Source of the DNA: Paenibacillus_S vulneris
Lineage (GTDB): Bacteria; Bacillota; Bacilli; Paenibacillales; NBRC-103111
Reading direction: 5' to 3'
DNA: 64,000 bases
Assembly: GCF_039543185.1 (NCBI RefSeq)
Contig: NZ_BAABJG010000006.1
Coordinates: forward strand, 124,001-188,000
Below the pieces are notes generated by a model. The model was not told the origin of the DNA, did not search any database, and was given only the letters and a program-made list of their open reading frames with translations. Positions 18,294 to 25,769 of this stretch are shown one piece after another. Numbering within the stretch: position 1 is the first letter of the stretch; each line of letters opens with the position of its first letter. The position numbers and the translations under genes are program-made.

Positions 18294-18887
18294 TCATGCC
18301 AGCATCATTTGCTTGAACTGCTGCATCGCAATGTAGTATCTGAACTTATTAAGGTCACCGGAGGAAATGCTATCGATTTCCGCACCATAGCGAATCGTCT
18401 TTTCCAAAATATGCGCGTACCGCACGACAAGCTTTAAATGAATGCTCTCCTCATCGCAAAACATCGTGCTATCGTATACCTCATGCATTTTTATGGAAAA
18501 ATCGTTAATTTCAAAGCCTATGCCAAACCGGCTTACATCGACAACCCGCACCGCCGTCGTTTTGAAATCCTCGCTGATGGTGGCAAAGGTGTTAAGTTTG
18601 TACCTTGTATATTTTACCTGCCCTTCATTCAGCCATTCATCGACGACTTTTTGGGGCTTTGCCTTAATATGAAAAAGTTCCGAATCCGCCGGTACCAGCA
18701 AAATTTTGGAGTTGTTATTGTGCAATATTCTCATATTTTGACGTCGTTTGAAATCAAAGCACAGCACGTCATCGCCATCGGCGAGCTTCGTGTCCGCTTC
18801 AATCCCAACCTCCATAAACTCCTCTTGTTCATACCCGACATGCGCTTGATAAACTTTTCCTTTATGCAGCAATTGAATGTTCTTCAT
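18294..18887 (-). CDS. PilZ-like c-di-GMP binding protein (tentative)
   Basis: 197-aa soluble protein starting MKNIQLLHKGKVYQAHVGYE. The second half (about 95-190) resembles a PilZ domain: TRYKLNTFATI, then the D-x-S-x-x-G motif in VVDVSRFGIGFEI, then a strand ending YGAEI. The upstream RxxxR motif that grips c-di-GMP is not clearly present, so ligand binding is uncertain. Start follows AAGGAGATG. One hairpin repeat unit abuts this ribosome site. A c-di-GMP enzyme lies 31 kb away in the window. Confidence 0.5.
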   Translation of the reverse strand: MKNIQLLHKGKVYQAHVGYEQEEFMEVGIEADTKLADGDDVLCFDFKRRQNMRILHNNNSKILLVPADSELFHIKAKPQKVVDEWLNEGQVKYTRYKLNTFATISEDFKTTAVRVVDVSRFGIGFEINDFSIKMHEVYDSTMFCDEESIHLKLVVRYAHILEKTIRYGAEIDSISSGDLNKFRYYIAMQQFKQMMLA

Positions 18888-18902
18888 GGGATCATCTCCT
18901 TA

Positions 18903-18941
18903 GAGTTTTGCCAAGCAAAACGGACTTCGTAAGCAAAACTA
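18903..18941 (-). repeat. Single hairpin-repeat unit before the PilZ-like gene
   Basis: One unit of the family seen at 21.3 and 21.9 kb: hairpin GTTTTGC/GCAAAAC followed, on the plus strand, by GGACTTCGTAAGC. On the gene strand the hairpin is followed directly by TCTAAGGAG, the ribosome site. The same junction (hairpin then CTCTAAGGAGG) occurs before uxaA-N. Confidence 0.8.
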
Positions 18942-19281
18942 ATCTGTCGACAAACCATGGAAATTCAGAGATGCTGAAAATCCGGTTTTCGTCAATCCGA
19001 CTTTTAGCTTGCATTTCGCATCTCGCTAAATCTGGATGTGGTGGTTATAGTTCTACTATAGGAGATAAACTTTTAAAAAGTTTAAGGCAATTATTAGGAG
19101 ACTATTAGATTTCTTGTCTAATTTTGTCGAATGATAGGATGTACAGCCAAATCTTGTTGAAACCATTTTAACTCTATTAACCACGCTGATGCAAAACCTA
19201 TCATTTTTTCAGAAAATGTACATATTCCCCAAAAGAAGGGGCAACTTCGGATAGGAATTTCTGTACGCGATTCACTGTGAC
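18942..19281. other. Intergenic region, no gene seen
   Basis: About 340 bp between the PilZ-like leader and the terminator of the sugar-acid operon. It is AT-rich and frames in it are short without ribosome sites. The promoter of the PilZ-like gene should be here, but I cannot place a convincing -35/-10 pair. Confidence 0.4.
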
Positions 19282-19319
19282 AAAATAAAAACAAGCCCTT
19301 CATCAACGAAGGACTTGCT
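19282..19319 (-). terminator. Terminator of the IclR-controlled operon
   Basis: Minus-strand stem CAAGTCCTTC / GAAGGGCTTG around a short loop, followed by TTTTTATTTT. It stands 17 bp after the SDR stop. Confidence 0.85.
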
Positions 19320-19335
19320 GTGTTTTGAATAGGGT

Positions 19336-20130
19336 TTAATGTTCCATGTGATCTTCCGGTTGTGCAGCCTTGACGGTCAGGCCGCCGTCTACCATAAGCA
19401 AATGTCCGTTAACCTGCATCGCTTCATCGGAAGCGAGGAATACCACGGCATCGCCGATCTGACGAGCCGTACCCAGACGTTTCATCGGGTTCGCTTCAAT
19501 TTCTTTGGCGCGAATGGCCGGATCCGCCAGGAAGTCGGTACACATATCCGTATCTACGGTGCTTGGCCCGACAGCATTGATGTTAATGTTATACTTGCCG
19601 AGCTCGATCGCCATCCCTTTGGTCAGCATGTGAGCCGCCGCTTTGGACGATTGATAGTGCGGAATGACCGGACTTGTCACGACAAGGCTGGCTGTCGAAA
19701 GAACATTGACAATTTTGCCGTAACGCTTCAGAATCATCTTCTCGGCAGCCAATTGGGAGCACATAAAGATAGATTTTACGTTCGTTGCGAACGTGCGGTC
19801 CCAAGTCTCCTCCGTCACTTTCATGAACGGCTCGAACGGGGCGACCCCTGCGTTGTTAACCAGGATTTCAACGTCTCCGAGCTGCTCCTCCACCTGTTTA
19901 AACATCGCTTCCACTTGAGCCTTACTGCCTACATCCGCCTGGACAACGATCGATTTGCAGCCCAAAGCCTCGATTTGTTCCTTTACCTTCTCCGCCAGTT
20001 CGCGCGAACGGTCGGACGTATAGTTAACCGCTACATGAGCGCCTTCTTCTGCCAAACGAATGGCGATCGCTTCGCCGATCCCGCGGCTGCCCCCGGTGAC
20101 CAGAGCGACCTTCCCTTTTAACCTTGCCAA
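19336..20130 (-). CDS. SDR dehydrogenase, last gene of sugar-acid operon
   Basis: 264-aa NAD(P)-dependent short-chain dehydrogenase. The cofactor motif is TGGSRGIG near residue 15. Structural NNAGVAPF and catalytic Ser (LSTAS) are followed by Tyr and Lys in YQSSK. The TTG at 20130 is chosen because AGGAGG lies 9 bp upstream; an upstream in-frame GTG would put this site inside the gene. It lies 36 bp downstream of the uxaA-C gene. In the proposed pathway it could oxidise the free sugar or the 2-keto-3-deoxy acid; the substrate cannot be read from sequence. Confidence 0.85.
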   Translation of the reverse strand: MARLKGKVALVTGGSRGIGEAIAIRLAEEGAHVAVNYTSDRSRELAEKVKEQIEALGCKSIVVQADVGSKAQVEAMFKQVEEQLGDVEILVNNAGVAPFEPFMKVTEETWDRTFATNVKSIFMCSQLAAEKMILKRYGKIVNVLSTASLVVTSPVIPHYQSSKAAAHMLTKGMAIELGKYNININAVGPSTVDTDMCTDFLADPAIRAKEIEANPMKRLGTARQIGDAVVFLASDEAMQVNGHLLMVDGGLTVKAAQPEDHMEH

Positions 20131-20166
20131 CTTCCGCTTCCTCCTTCGTGATGCCACGTATATCTA

Positions 20167-21327
20167 TTAGAGAGATGGTCCGATTCGGTTGATGCTGAAC
20201 TCCGTATGGCCGAGCACTTCCGCTTTCGTGAGCTTGCCGTTCGCTACAGCTTTGATCTCATCCCAGATGATGTTACCGGCGTCTTCCAAGCTCAATGTGC
20301 CTTCCAGCATGTCGCTGACATCGACGTCCATATTATCGCTCATACGCTGGAACATCCGCTTGTTCCCGGTAATTTTGATGACCGGGATTACGGCTGAGCC
20401 TGTCGGCGTACCGCGTCCTGTCGTAAAGCAGACCAGATGCGCTCCGCCTGCTGCCATACCGGACACGCACTCAATGTCGTTACCAGGGGAGTCCATGAAG
20501 TACAGACCATGCTTAGGAAGCTGCTCTGCATATTCTACAACCCCTTTGATCGGAGCTGTGCCGCATTTGCTGATGCAGCCCAAGGATTTCTCTTCAATCG
20601 TCGTCAAACCGCCGGCAATATTGCCCGGGCTCGGATTACCGCCGCGCATGTCGGCCCCCATCCGCTCTACCTCTTTCTCGAAGCGGTCCACGATGTGGTA
20701 CAGCTGCTTCTCGGTTTCCGGAGTTGCACAGCGGGAAGCGAGTACATGCTCCGCTCCGATAATCTCGGTCGTTTCGCCGATAACGACGCCGCCGCCGTGC
20801 TGGATCAGCGTATCTGCCGCCGCACCGAGCGCCGGGTTGGAAGCCAGACCGGATGTGGCGTCGGAGCCGCCGCATTTTACGCCGATGATCAGCTCGCTGA
20901 ACGGAATCGGCTCAGGCTGCATAGCGTCCAATTGGGCGCGCATTTTTTTGGCAAGCTCTGCGCCATGCTGAATGGCCTTGACGGAACCGCCGACCGACTG
21001 AATGTCGAACACTTCTACCAGCTTGCCGGTAGGACGGATAGCGTCCGCCAATTCGTTGGGGTCGATAACCTCACAGCCCAAGCTGATAATGATAACGCCG
21101 CCGACATTCGGGTTTTTGCCTGTGCCCGCCAGCACCTCGAACGTGCGCTCTTTGTCGGCGCCGATTTGGCTGCAGCCATGCTGATGCGGAATCGCTACCG
21201 TGTCGGGTACCATTTGGTTGATGCGGCTGCAAACTTGGTTCGCGCAAATGACCGTAGGAATAATCAGCAGGTGATTGCGGATCCCTACGTCGCCGTTCGG
21301 TCTTCTGTAACCCATCATGTGATCCAT
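20167..21327 (-). CDS. UxaA-family sugar-acid dehydratase, large subunit
   Basis: 386-aa C-terminal part of the altronate/galactarate dehydratase family, here a separate gene from its N-terminal SAF partner. Family motifs seen: YRRPNGDVGIRNHLLIIPT at the start, cysteine-rich VKCGGSDATSGLASNP near residue 190, and GCISKCGTAPIKG near 270, residues tied to iron-dependent dehydration. The ATG at 21327 follows AGGAGG. The longer frame upstream only translates the hairpin repeats. Split UxaA pairs also occur in the Campylobacter fucose locus and as sulfolactate lyase SuyAB; context here favours a sugar acid. Confidence 0.85.
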   Translation of the reverse strand: MDHMMGYRRPNGDVGIRNHLLIIPTVICANQVCSRINQMVPDTVAIPHQHGCSQIGADKERTFEVLAGTGKNPNVGGVIIISLGCEVIDPNELADAIRPTGKLVEVFDIQSVGGSVKAIQHGAELAKKMRAQLDAMQPEPIPFSELIIGVKCGGSDATSGLASNPALGAAADTLIQHGGGVVIGETTEIIGAEHVLASRCATPETEKQLYHIVDRFEKEVERMGADMRGGNPSPGNIAGGLTTIEEKSLGCISKCGTAPIKGVVEYAEQLPKHGLYFMDSPGNDIECVSGMAAGGAHLVCFTTGRGTPTGSAVIPVIKITGNKRMFQRMSDNMDVDVSDMLEGTLSLEDAGNIIWDEIKAVANGKLTKAEVLGHTEFSINRIGPSL

Positions 21328-21343
21328 GTTTTTTCCTCCTAAA

Positions 21344-21551
21344 AGTTTTTCGTAAGAAAAACTATCTTCGTAAGCATTTGCTGAGTTTTGCGGAGCATAA
21401 CTATCTTCGTAAGCATAGGCTAAGTTTTTCGTAAGAAAAACTATCTTCGTAAGCATAAACTGAGCTTTTCGTAAGAAAAACTATCTTCGTAAGCGTAAGC
21501 TTGAGTTTTGCGGAGCAAAACTATCTTCGTAAGCATAAGCTGAGTTTCGTA
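21344..21551 (-). repeat. Array of five hairpin-repeat units
   Basis: Tandem units of 39-41 bp at 21344, 21384, 21423, 21463 and 21504, with a truncated sixth at 21543. On the plus strand each is a stem-loop followed by ATCTTCGTAAGC and a variable 7-9 bases. Stems vary but stay paired: AGTTTTTC/GAAAAACT in units 1 and 3, AGTTTTGC/GCAAAACT in unit 5. The array fills the whole 225-bp gap between uxaA-N and uxaA-C, and its last hairpin touches the uxaA-C ribosome site. Confidence 0.9.
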
Positions 21552-21552
21552 A

Positions 21553-21873
21553 TTAAGCTTTTGCGGCTTGGTCTCCGCGACCGCGAATGCCTTCCACATT
21601 GTGAACGTGCACATGCTGACCTGCTTTGATATCCACCGTAGTGCGTCCGATTACTTCGCCGTATTTGCGAATATCAGTACCTTGGGCTATGTCTTCGATA
21701 GCAATTTTATGACCGAAAGGCACCGCATCCAGCAAAACGACCTCGCGAACTTGTTCCTGCACGCGGTAACTAATCTTTTGCCCTTTTTCCAGGTCCTTGA
21801 TCGCTGTTGCTACGTGATCCTTGGCGTCCATGACTAGAGCGTCGGCGCCTGCTTCTATTTGATGTCCTGCCAT
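21553..21873 (-). CDS. UxaA-family dehydratase, small SAF-domain subunit
   Basis: 106-aa protein equal to the N-terminal SAF domain of altronate dehydratase. It shows KDHVATAIKDLEKGQKI, VPFGHKIAIEDIAQGTDIRKYGE and IGRTTVDIKAGQHVHVHN, including the conserved HKIA histidine. AAGGAGG precedes the ATG. It acts with the large subunit encoded 225 bp downstream. The two are separated and preceded by hairpin-repeat arrays that occupy nearly all the intercistronic DNA. Confidence 0.88.
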   Translation of the reverse strand: MAGHQIEAGADALVMDAKDHVATAIKDLEKGQKISYRVQEQVREVVLLDAVPFGHKIAIEDIAQGTDIRKYGEVIGRTTVDIKAGQHVHVHNVEGIRGRGDQAAKA

Positions 21874-21889
21874 TGTTTAACCTCCTTAG

Positions 21890-22064
21890 AGCTTTTCGTA
21901 GAAAAGCTATCTTCGTAAGCGTTACTGGCTTTCCGTAAGGAAAGCTATCATCGTAAGCATTAACTGAGTTTTCCGAAGGAATACTTTCTTCGTAAGCGTT
22001 ACTGAGCTTTTCGTAGAAAAGCTATCTTCGTAAGCATTAGCTGAGCTTTCTAGGAAAGCATCAC
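21890..22064 (-). repeat. Array of four hairpin-repeat units plus remnant
   Basis: Units start at 21890, 21928, 21967 and 22005, with a shortened one at 22044. Stems covary: GCTTTTC/GAAAAGC in the first and fourth units, GCTTTCC/GGAAAGC in the second. The tail (A/T)TC(T/A)TCGTAAGC is kept. The array fills the gap between the FAH gene and uxaA-N; on the gene strand the last hairpin runs straight into TCTAAGGAGG. Confidence 0.9.
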
Positions 22065-22075
22065 CTATAACTCTA

Positions 22076-22996
22076 TTAAACTCTCTCGGCTACCATTTTG
22101 TTCGTCAACGAGCCCAGCTTTTCGATCTCGATCGTAACTACATCGCCGTCTTTTAAGTAAACGCGTTTGTCCTCAGGTAATCCAAGCACAACGCCTTCCG
22201 GGGTTCCTGTCAAAATAATGTCGCCTGGAACCAGAGTCATATGTTGGGAGATGTAGCTTACGATCTCGTCACAGTAGAAGATCATATCGGAAGTGTTCGA
22301 GTTTTGACGCACTTCGCCGTTCACGATGCAGCGAATGGACAAGTCGTTCGGATTGCCCACTTCGTCTGCCGTTACGAGGTATGGTCCCAACGGGCTGAAG
22401 CCGTCACAGCTTTTGCCGAGCAGCCATTGTTGTGTGCGCATTTGCAAGTCGCGTGCGGATAAATCGTTCACGTTGCAATAACCGAATACATGGTCCAGTG
22501 CGTTTTCCTTGGATACATATTTGGCTTCCTTACCGATAACGATCACAAGCTCCGCCTCGTAATCCACTTGGTCGGTTACTTTCACCGGAAGAGGCACATC
22601 GGCGCCATGGCCGGTCAAGGTGTTGTTGAATTTATTGAACAGGATCGGATATTGCGGAATCGGTGCGTTCGTCTCTTCCGCATGCTTGCGGTAGTTCAAC
22701 CCGACGCAGATGATTTTGTTAGGATGCGTAACGCAAGGACCCAGCTTCAGATCAGATTCATTCAAAATATATCCGGCAGTGCCGCCCGCAGCAGCGGACA
22801 ACGCTTGATCGACATAAGCTTGCAAGGAAGCAACTGCAGGCGCTCCCCCGTTAATGACTCCATGCACGTTTTGCGGTACGGATTGACCAGGGGCCGCCGG
22901 AACCGCCTGCAGAGCAGCGGAAATATGTACGACTCCTTGCTCCGTTTTGACGCCAAGCTTTTGCTGGCCATTTTCGATAAAAGTAAGAAGCTTCAT
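22076..22996 (-). CDS. Fumarylacetoacetate-hydrolase family protein
   Basis: 306-aa FAH-superfamily hydrolase, a metal-dependent enzyme class that cleaves C-C bonds of diketo acids. Motifs include ICVGLNYRKHAEE near residue 100, the metal ligands in DYEAELVIVIGK near 145, and GYCNVNDLSARDLQ. The ATG at 22996 follows GGAGG; a TTG overlapping that site is rejected. In this operon it is a candidate 2,4-diketo-3-deoxy-L-fuconate or rhamnonate hydrolase, giving pyruvate and L-lactate. Acylpyruvase or 2-keto-pentenoate activities are alternatives. Confidence 0.85.
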   Translation of the reverse strand: MKLLTFIENGQQKLGVKTEQGVVHISAALQAVPAAPGQSVPQNVHGVINGGAPAVASLQAYVDQALSAAAGGTAGYILNESDLKLGPCVTHPNKIICVGLNYRKHAEETNAPIPQYPILFNKFNNTLTGHGADVPLPVKVTDQVDYEAELVIVIGKEAKYVSKENALDHVFGYCNVNDLSARDLQMRTQQWLLGKSCDGFSPLGPYLVTADEVGNPNDLSIRCIVNGEVRQNSNTSDMIFYCDEIVSYISQHMTLVPGDIILTGTPEGVVLGLPEDKRVYLKDGDVVTIEIEKLGSLTNKMVAERV

Positions 22997-23056
22997 CAGA
23001 TATACCTCCAAAAAATAATATGGTTATGAGTGCAGATATTCTTATATTTTTAAAAT

Positions 23057-23830
23057 TTAAGCGTTTTTGCCGAAAACAACGCCGCCGTCAATATAGAGCG
23101 GTGAGCCCATCATGAATTTGGATTCGTCGGAAGCAAGGAACAGGGCCGCCTTGGCTACATCCTCCGGTCTGCCCAGGTCGCCGCTTAATTGACGAGTTTT
23201 GAGGGACGCGTAGGCTTCTTCTTCGTTGTCGTACGATTTTTTCAAGTAATCCTCGACGAAAGGAGTCAGAATCGTGCCCGGAAGCAGCGCGTTGCAGCGG
23301 ATTTGGTACGGAGCGTAGTCCACTTGCATGGATTTCGTTAAAGCAAGCACCGCGCCCTTGGTAGCCGAATACGAAGCACGGCGGGCCAGACCGATTTCGG
23401 CGATGCAAGAAGACATGTTAATAATAGACCCGCTGCGCGCCTCCATCATGTGAGGGAGCACATATTTACAAGGCAGGAATACACCGCGAATGTTGATGTT
23501 GATGACGCGGTCCCACGCTTCCGGCTCCACCTCATGGATCGCCCCTACGCCGCTGACGCCCGCGTTGTTAAACAATACGTCGATCCGCCCAAACTGAGCG
23601 ATAGCTTGATCGACCATGGCCTTTACAGACTCCGGATTCGTTACGTCCGCTTGAATGAACACCGCCTTGCCGCCGGCCTTCGTGATCATGTCGACGGTCT
23701 CCAGGCCTTTTTCCTCCACCAGATCGTTCACGATAACGGTAGCCCCTTCTTTTGCAAACAAGAGCGCGGAGCTTTGGCCGATACCCGACCCGGAACCGGT
23801 GATCAGCGTAATTTTGTTTTCCAATCTCAT
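23057..23830 (-). CDS. SDR dehydrogenase
   Basis: 257-aa short-chain dehydrogenase with TGSGSGIG (residue ~11), NNAGVSG, catalytic Ser in INMSSC and YSATK. It differs clearly in sequence from the other SDR of this operon. The ATG at 23830 is preferred over a GTG three codons upstream, which sits only 2 bp from the ribosome site. It begins 27 bp after the iclR stop. A likely role is oxidation of a 2-keto-3-deoxy sugar acid at C4, just before the FAH hydrolase step; this is inferred from order and pathway logic. Confidence 0.85.
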   Translation of the reverse strand: MRLENKITLITGSGSGIGQSSALLFAKEGATVIVNDLVEEKGLETVDMITKAGGKAVFIQADVTNPESVKAMVDQAIAQFGRIDVLFNNAGVSGVGAIHEVEPEAWDRVININIRGVFLPCKYVLPHMMEARSGSIINMSSCIAEIGLARRASYSATKGAVLALTKSMQVDYAPYQIRCNALLPGTILTPFVEDYLKKSYDNEEEAYASLKTRQLSGDLGRPEDVAKAALFLASDESKFMMGSPLYIDGGVVFGKNA

Positions 23831-23857
23831 CTTCGGCACATCCTTCCAAATGTTTGG

Positions 23858-24616
23858 TTAATTGCATGTCCCCTGCGACAGCCGGTCAGCCAAAGCGCAA
23901 ATTTCCCGCCTTGCCAGCTCCCGCTTCTGCTCCCATTCATGCTGGAACATGGAGCAGCTTATAGCCGCAATGACACTCCCCTGAGCATCGCGCACCGGCG
24001 CGGCGACACAGCAAAAGCCCATGACGGCTTCCTGAAGATCGCTGGCGTAGCCTTCTCCCCTGATTTGCTCCAGCTGCTTCAGCAGATCGGACCGCGATTT
24101 GATCGTATGCGGAGTCAACCCTTGCTGCAGCTCCTCTGCGGGATACAGCGTCTCGACGGCGGCAGGCTCCAGATGGGCAAGCATAACCTTGCCCAATGCC
24201 GTAGCATGCGCAGGCAGCTTCATTCCCGGCTCGGAAGCCAGTCTCACGGGAGACGGCATTTCCTCCTTGGCCAGATACAGCACGTCGCTCTGCTCCAGCC
24301 TTGCGAGCTGGATCGTTTCCTGAATCGTATGTTTGGTAACCGATGCCTCCTTGCGGAACCGGTCGATCAGGCTGAATTGTTTAAAATAAATGTTTCCGAT
24401 AAAGCCTAGCTTAGAGCCCAGCGAATAGGTCGCTTCCGGCTCGCGGACAACCCATTCCAGCGCCTCCATCGTATTCAGCAGCGAGAACATGGAGCTTTTA
24501 TTAATGCCAAGCTGTCTGGACAAATCGATCAGCTTCAGCTTGGAAGGCTGTAGGGATATCGCCTGAAGGACAACATCGGCTTTCTCTAGAGCAGGTACCC
24601 AATATTTCTTTTCCAT
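23858..24616 (-). CDS. IclR family transcriptional regulator
   Basis: 252-aa regulator with an N-terminal winged helix (LEKADVVLQAISLQPSKLKL, then LSRQLGINKSSMFSLLNTME) and a C-terminal IclR effector domain with ALGKVMLAHL and VAAPVRDAQGSVIAAIS. The ATG at 24616 follows AGGAGG. It is the first gene of the sugar-acid operon, behind a consensus promoter and a 24-bp near-perfect palindrome, so it likely represses its own operon until a sugar-acid intermediate binds. An IclR gene heads the fucose locus of Campylobacter jejuni as well. Confidence 0.92.
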   Translation of the reverse strand: MEKKYWVPALEKADVVLQAISLQPSKLKLIDLSRQLGINKSSMFSLLNTMEALEWVVREPEATYSLGSKLGFIGNIYFKQFSLIDRFRKEASVTKHTIQETIQLARLEQSDVLYLAKEEMPSPVRLASEPGMKLPAHATALGKVMLAHLEPAAVETLYPAEELQQGLTPHTIKSRSDLLKQLEQIRGEGYASDLQEAVMGFCCVAAPVRDAQGSVIAAISCSMFQHEWEQKRELARREICALADRLSQGTCN

Positions 24617-24690
24617 GCGTCCTCCTGCAAGCTTACACTTCACAAGCGACTACTGCTTTTTCAAAATAGTGCTTGTTTCATTTGGTTTAG

Positions 24691-24714
24691 TATACAAAAC
24701 CAAGGTTTTGTATA
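24691..24714 (-). promoter_or_regulatory. Putative IclR operator palindrome
   Basis: Two perfect 11-base arms, TATACAAAACC and GGTTTTGTATA, around AA. It begins a few bases after the predicted transcription start and ~75 bp before iclR. No second copy was seen in the window. Confidence 0.7.
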
Positions 24715-24726
24715 ATTGACAATTTC

Positions 24727-24755
24727 ATCGTACAACGGGGAGTACGATATGTCAA
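24727..24755 (-). promoter_or_regulatory. Promoter of the iclR operon
   Basis: Consensus -35 TTGACA (24750-24755, minus strand), 17-bp spacer, -10 TACGAT (24727-24732). The two hexamers lie inside nested inverted repeats: ATCGTAC/GTACGAT (24727-24748), and TTGACA/TGTCAA (24716-24755). The operator follows at about +6. Confidence 0.6.
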
Positions 24756-24782
24756 CGGATTTTTGCCCCCTCCATAACAAGC

Positions 24783-24829
24783 GAAAACCCGCTCCAAGCC
24801 TATAGGAGCTTATGTTGAGGCTTCGGGTT
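24783..24829 (-). terminator. Possible second terminator hairpin
   Basis: Minus-strand arms AACCCG-AAGCCT and AGGCTT-CGGGTT with a 4-base bulge, then TTTTCG. Weaker than the hairpin at 24918; it may backstop lut transcription before the iclR promoter. Confidence 0.35.
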
Positions 24830-24917
24830 CACTGGAGCAAACTGGTGTTAGAAACAGCCTGGAGAAGAGCGGCTTCAAGTTGATGAGAAACCACTTTGGA
24901 GAAGATCCCGAAAAATG

Positions 24918-24959
24918 AAAAAAAGGATTGAGCAGCCCCTAGCACTGCTCAATCCTTCG
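24918..24959 (-). terminator. Terminator of lutABC
   Basis: Perfect 14-base stem AAGGATTGAGCAGT-like arm pairing with CTGCTCAATCCTT, short loop, then seven T on the minus strand. It lies 34 bp after the lutC stop and separates lutABC from the iclR operon. Confidence 0.9.
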
Positions 24960-24992
24960 ATAGCTCATCCCCTGACGAGATGACGAGTATTT

Positions 24993-25769
24993 TTACTTGA
25001 TAATGACCGCGTATACCTTGCCGGGTCCGTGAATCCCGATCGTAAGGTCGTTCTCGATGTCGGCGCTTCGGCTCGGCCCTGTAATCAAATTCAGCGAGGA
25101 AGCATAGTCGCTGCCATTAGCTTTGCCTGCCGTAATGCCGCTGAACGCTTCGCCCATACGGGTAACCAGCTGATCCGCGCGGAATACCGCGAACAGGATA
25201 TCCGTCAGCAGGCTGACAGAGCGGCCCCGCTGCGGCGAGCACTGCAGTGCCAGCGTGCTAGTATTGGCAATGGCATAATCAGGCCATATCATGCCGAGCT
25301 GGCAGCGCTCCGTACGCTTCAGCAGCTCGCTGCGCTTCGCCCAGTTGGAGCTGCCTTCTGCCTCGCTGGCAGATTCGTTCCCGGCAGACTCGATCTCCTT
25401 CCAAGGAACGACGGTTACTCCGGCTTCCGCCAAAGCTTCATCCAGACCGAGCGCGATCAGGCCCTCATGCTCCCAGCGGGAAACATGCGTAACGTTGAGC
25501 TCGGCCGCAATTTCCTTAAGCCATGCGCCTATGGCGGTCTTGGCCTCCGCTTCCTCGACAACCAGCACCTTGCCGGTTAAGGCCGTCCAGTTCTGAATGA
25601 AAAGCTCAATCTTCTCATCGGTCGTACGTTCGATCTCCTTATAGAACTCCGGAGCGCCGCGGAACGGCCGCTCTGGAGGAGTACTTGGCGGCGCTTTGCG
25701 TCCTAATCGCGACGAAATATTCGCGATGAAGGCATCCCGCCCGTGCATTTGTCCTGGCTTAATGCTCAT
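24993..25769 (-). CDS. lutC: L-lactate oxidation protein LutC
   Basis: 258-aa LUD-domain subunit of the LutABC complex, which oxidises L-lactate to pyruvate. It shows the family opening GRDAFIANISSRLGR, the segment GMIWPDYAIANTSTLALQC and the end IGIHGPGKVYAVIIK. GGAGG precedes the ATG. The start overlaps the end of lutB by 11 bp. Order A-B-C is the same as in Bacillus subtilis. Confidence 0.93.
   Translation of the reverse strand: MSIKPGQMHGRDAFIANISSRLGRKAPPSTPPERPFRGAPEFYKEIERTTDEKIELFIQNWTALTGKVLVVEEAEAKTAIGAWLKEIAAELNVTHVSRWEHEGLIALGLDEALAEAGVTVVPWKEIESAGNESASEAEGSSNWAKRSELLKRTERCQLGMIWPDYAIANTSTLALQCSPQRGRSVSLLTDILFAVFRADQLVTRMGEAFSGITAGKANGSDYASSLNLITGPSRSADIENDLTIGIHGPGKVYAVIIK

Noticed and set aside
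19118..19306. 62-aa minus-strand frame
   Set aside because: No ribosome site, overlaps the operon terminator, no recognisable features.
20437..21342. 301-aa open frame on the plus strand
   Set aside because: Antisense to the uxaA large-subunit gene; basic, Arg/Ala-rich shadow composition.
21328..21456. N-terminal extension of the UxaA large subunit
   Set aside because: The extra 43 residues are just translated hairpin repeats (recurring AYEDS); a strong AGGAGG stands before the ATG at 21327.
21344..22064. CRISPR-like array
   Set aside because: Units are contiguous with no unique spacers, stems and tails vary between units, and no cas gene is near. They also recur singly at 18.9 kb.
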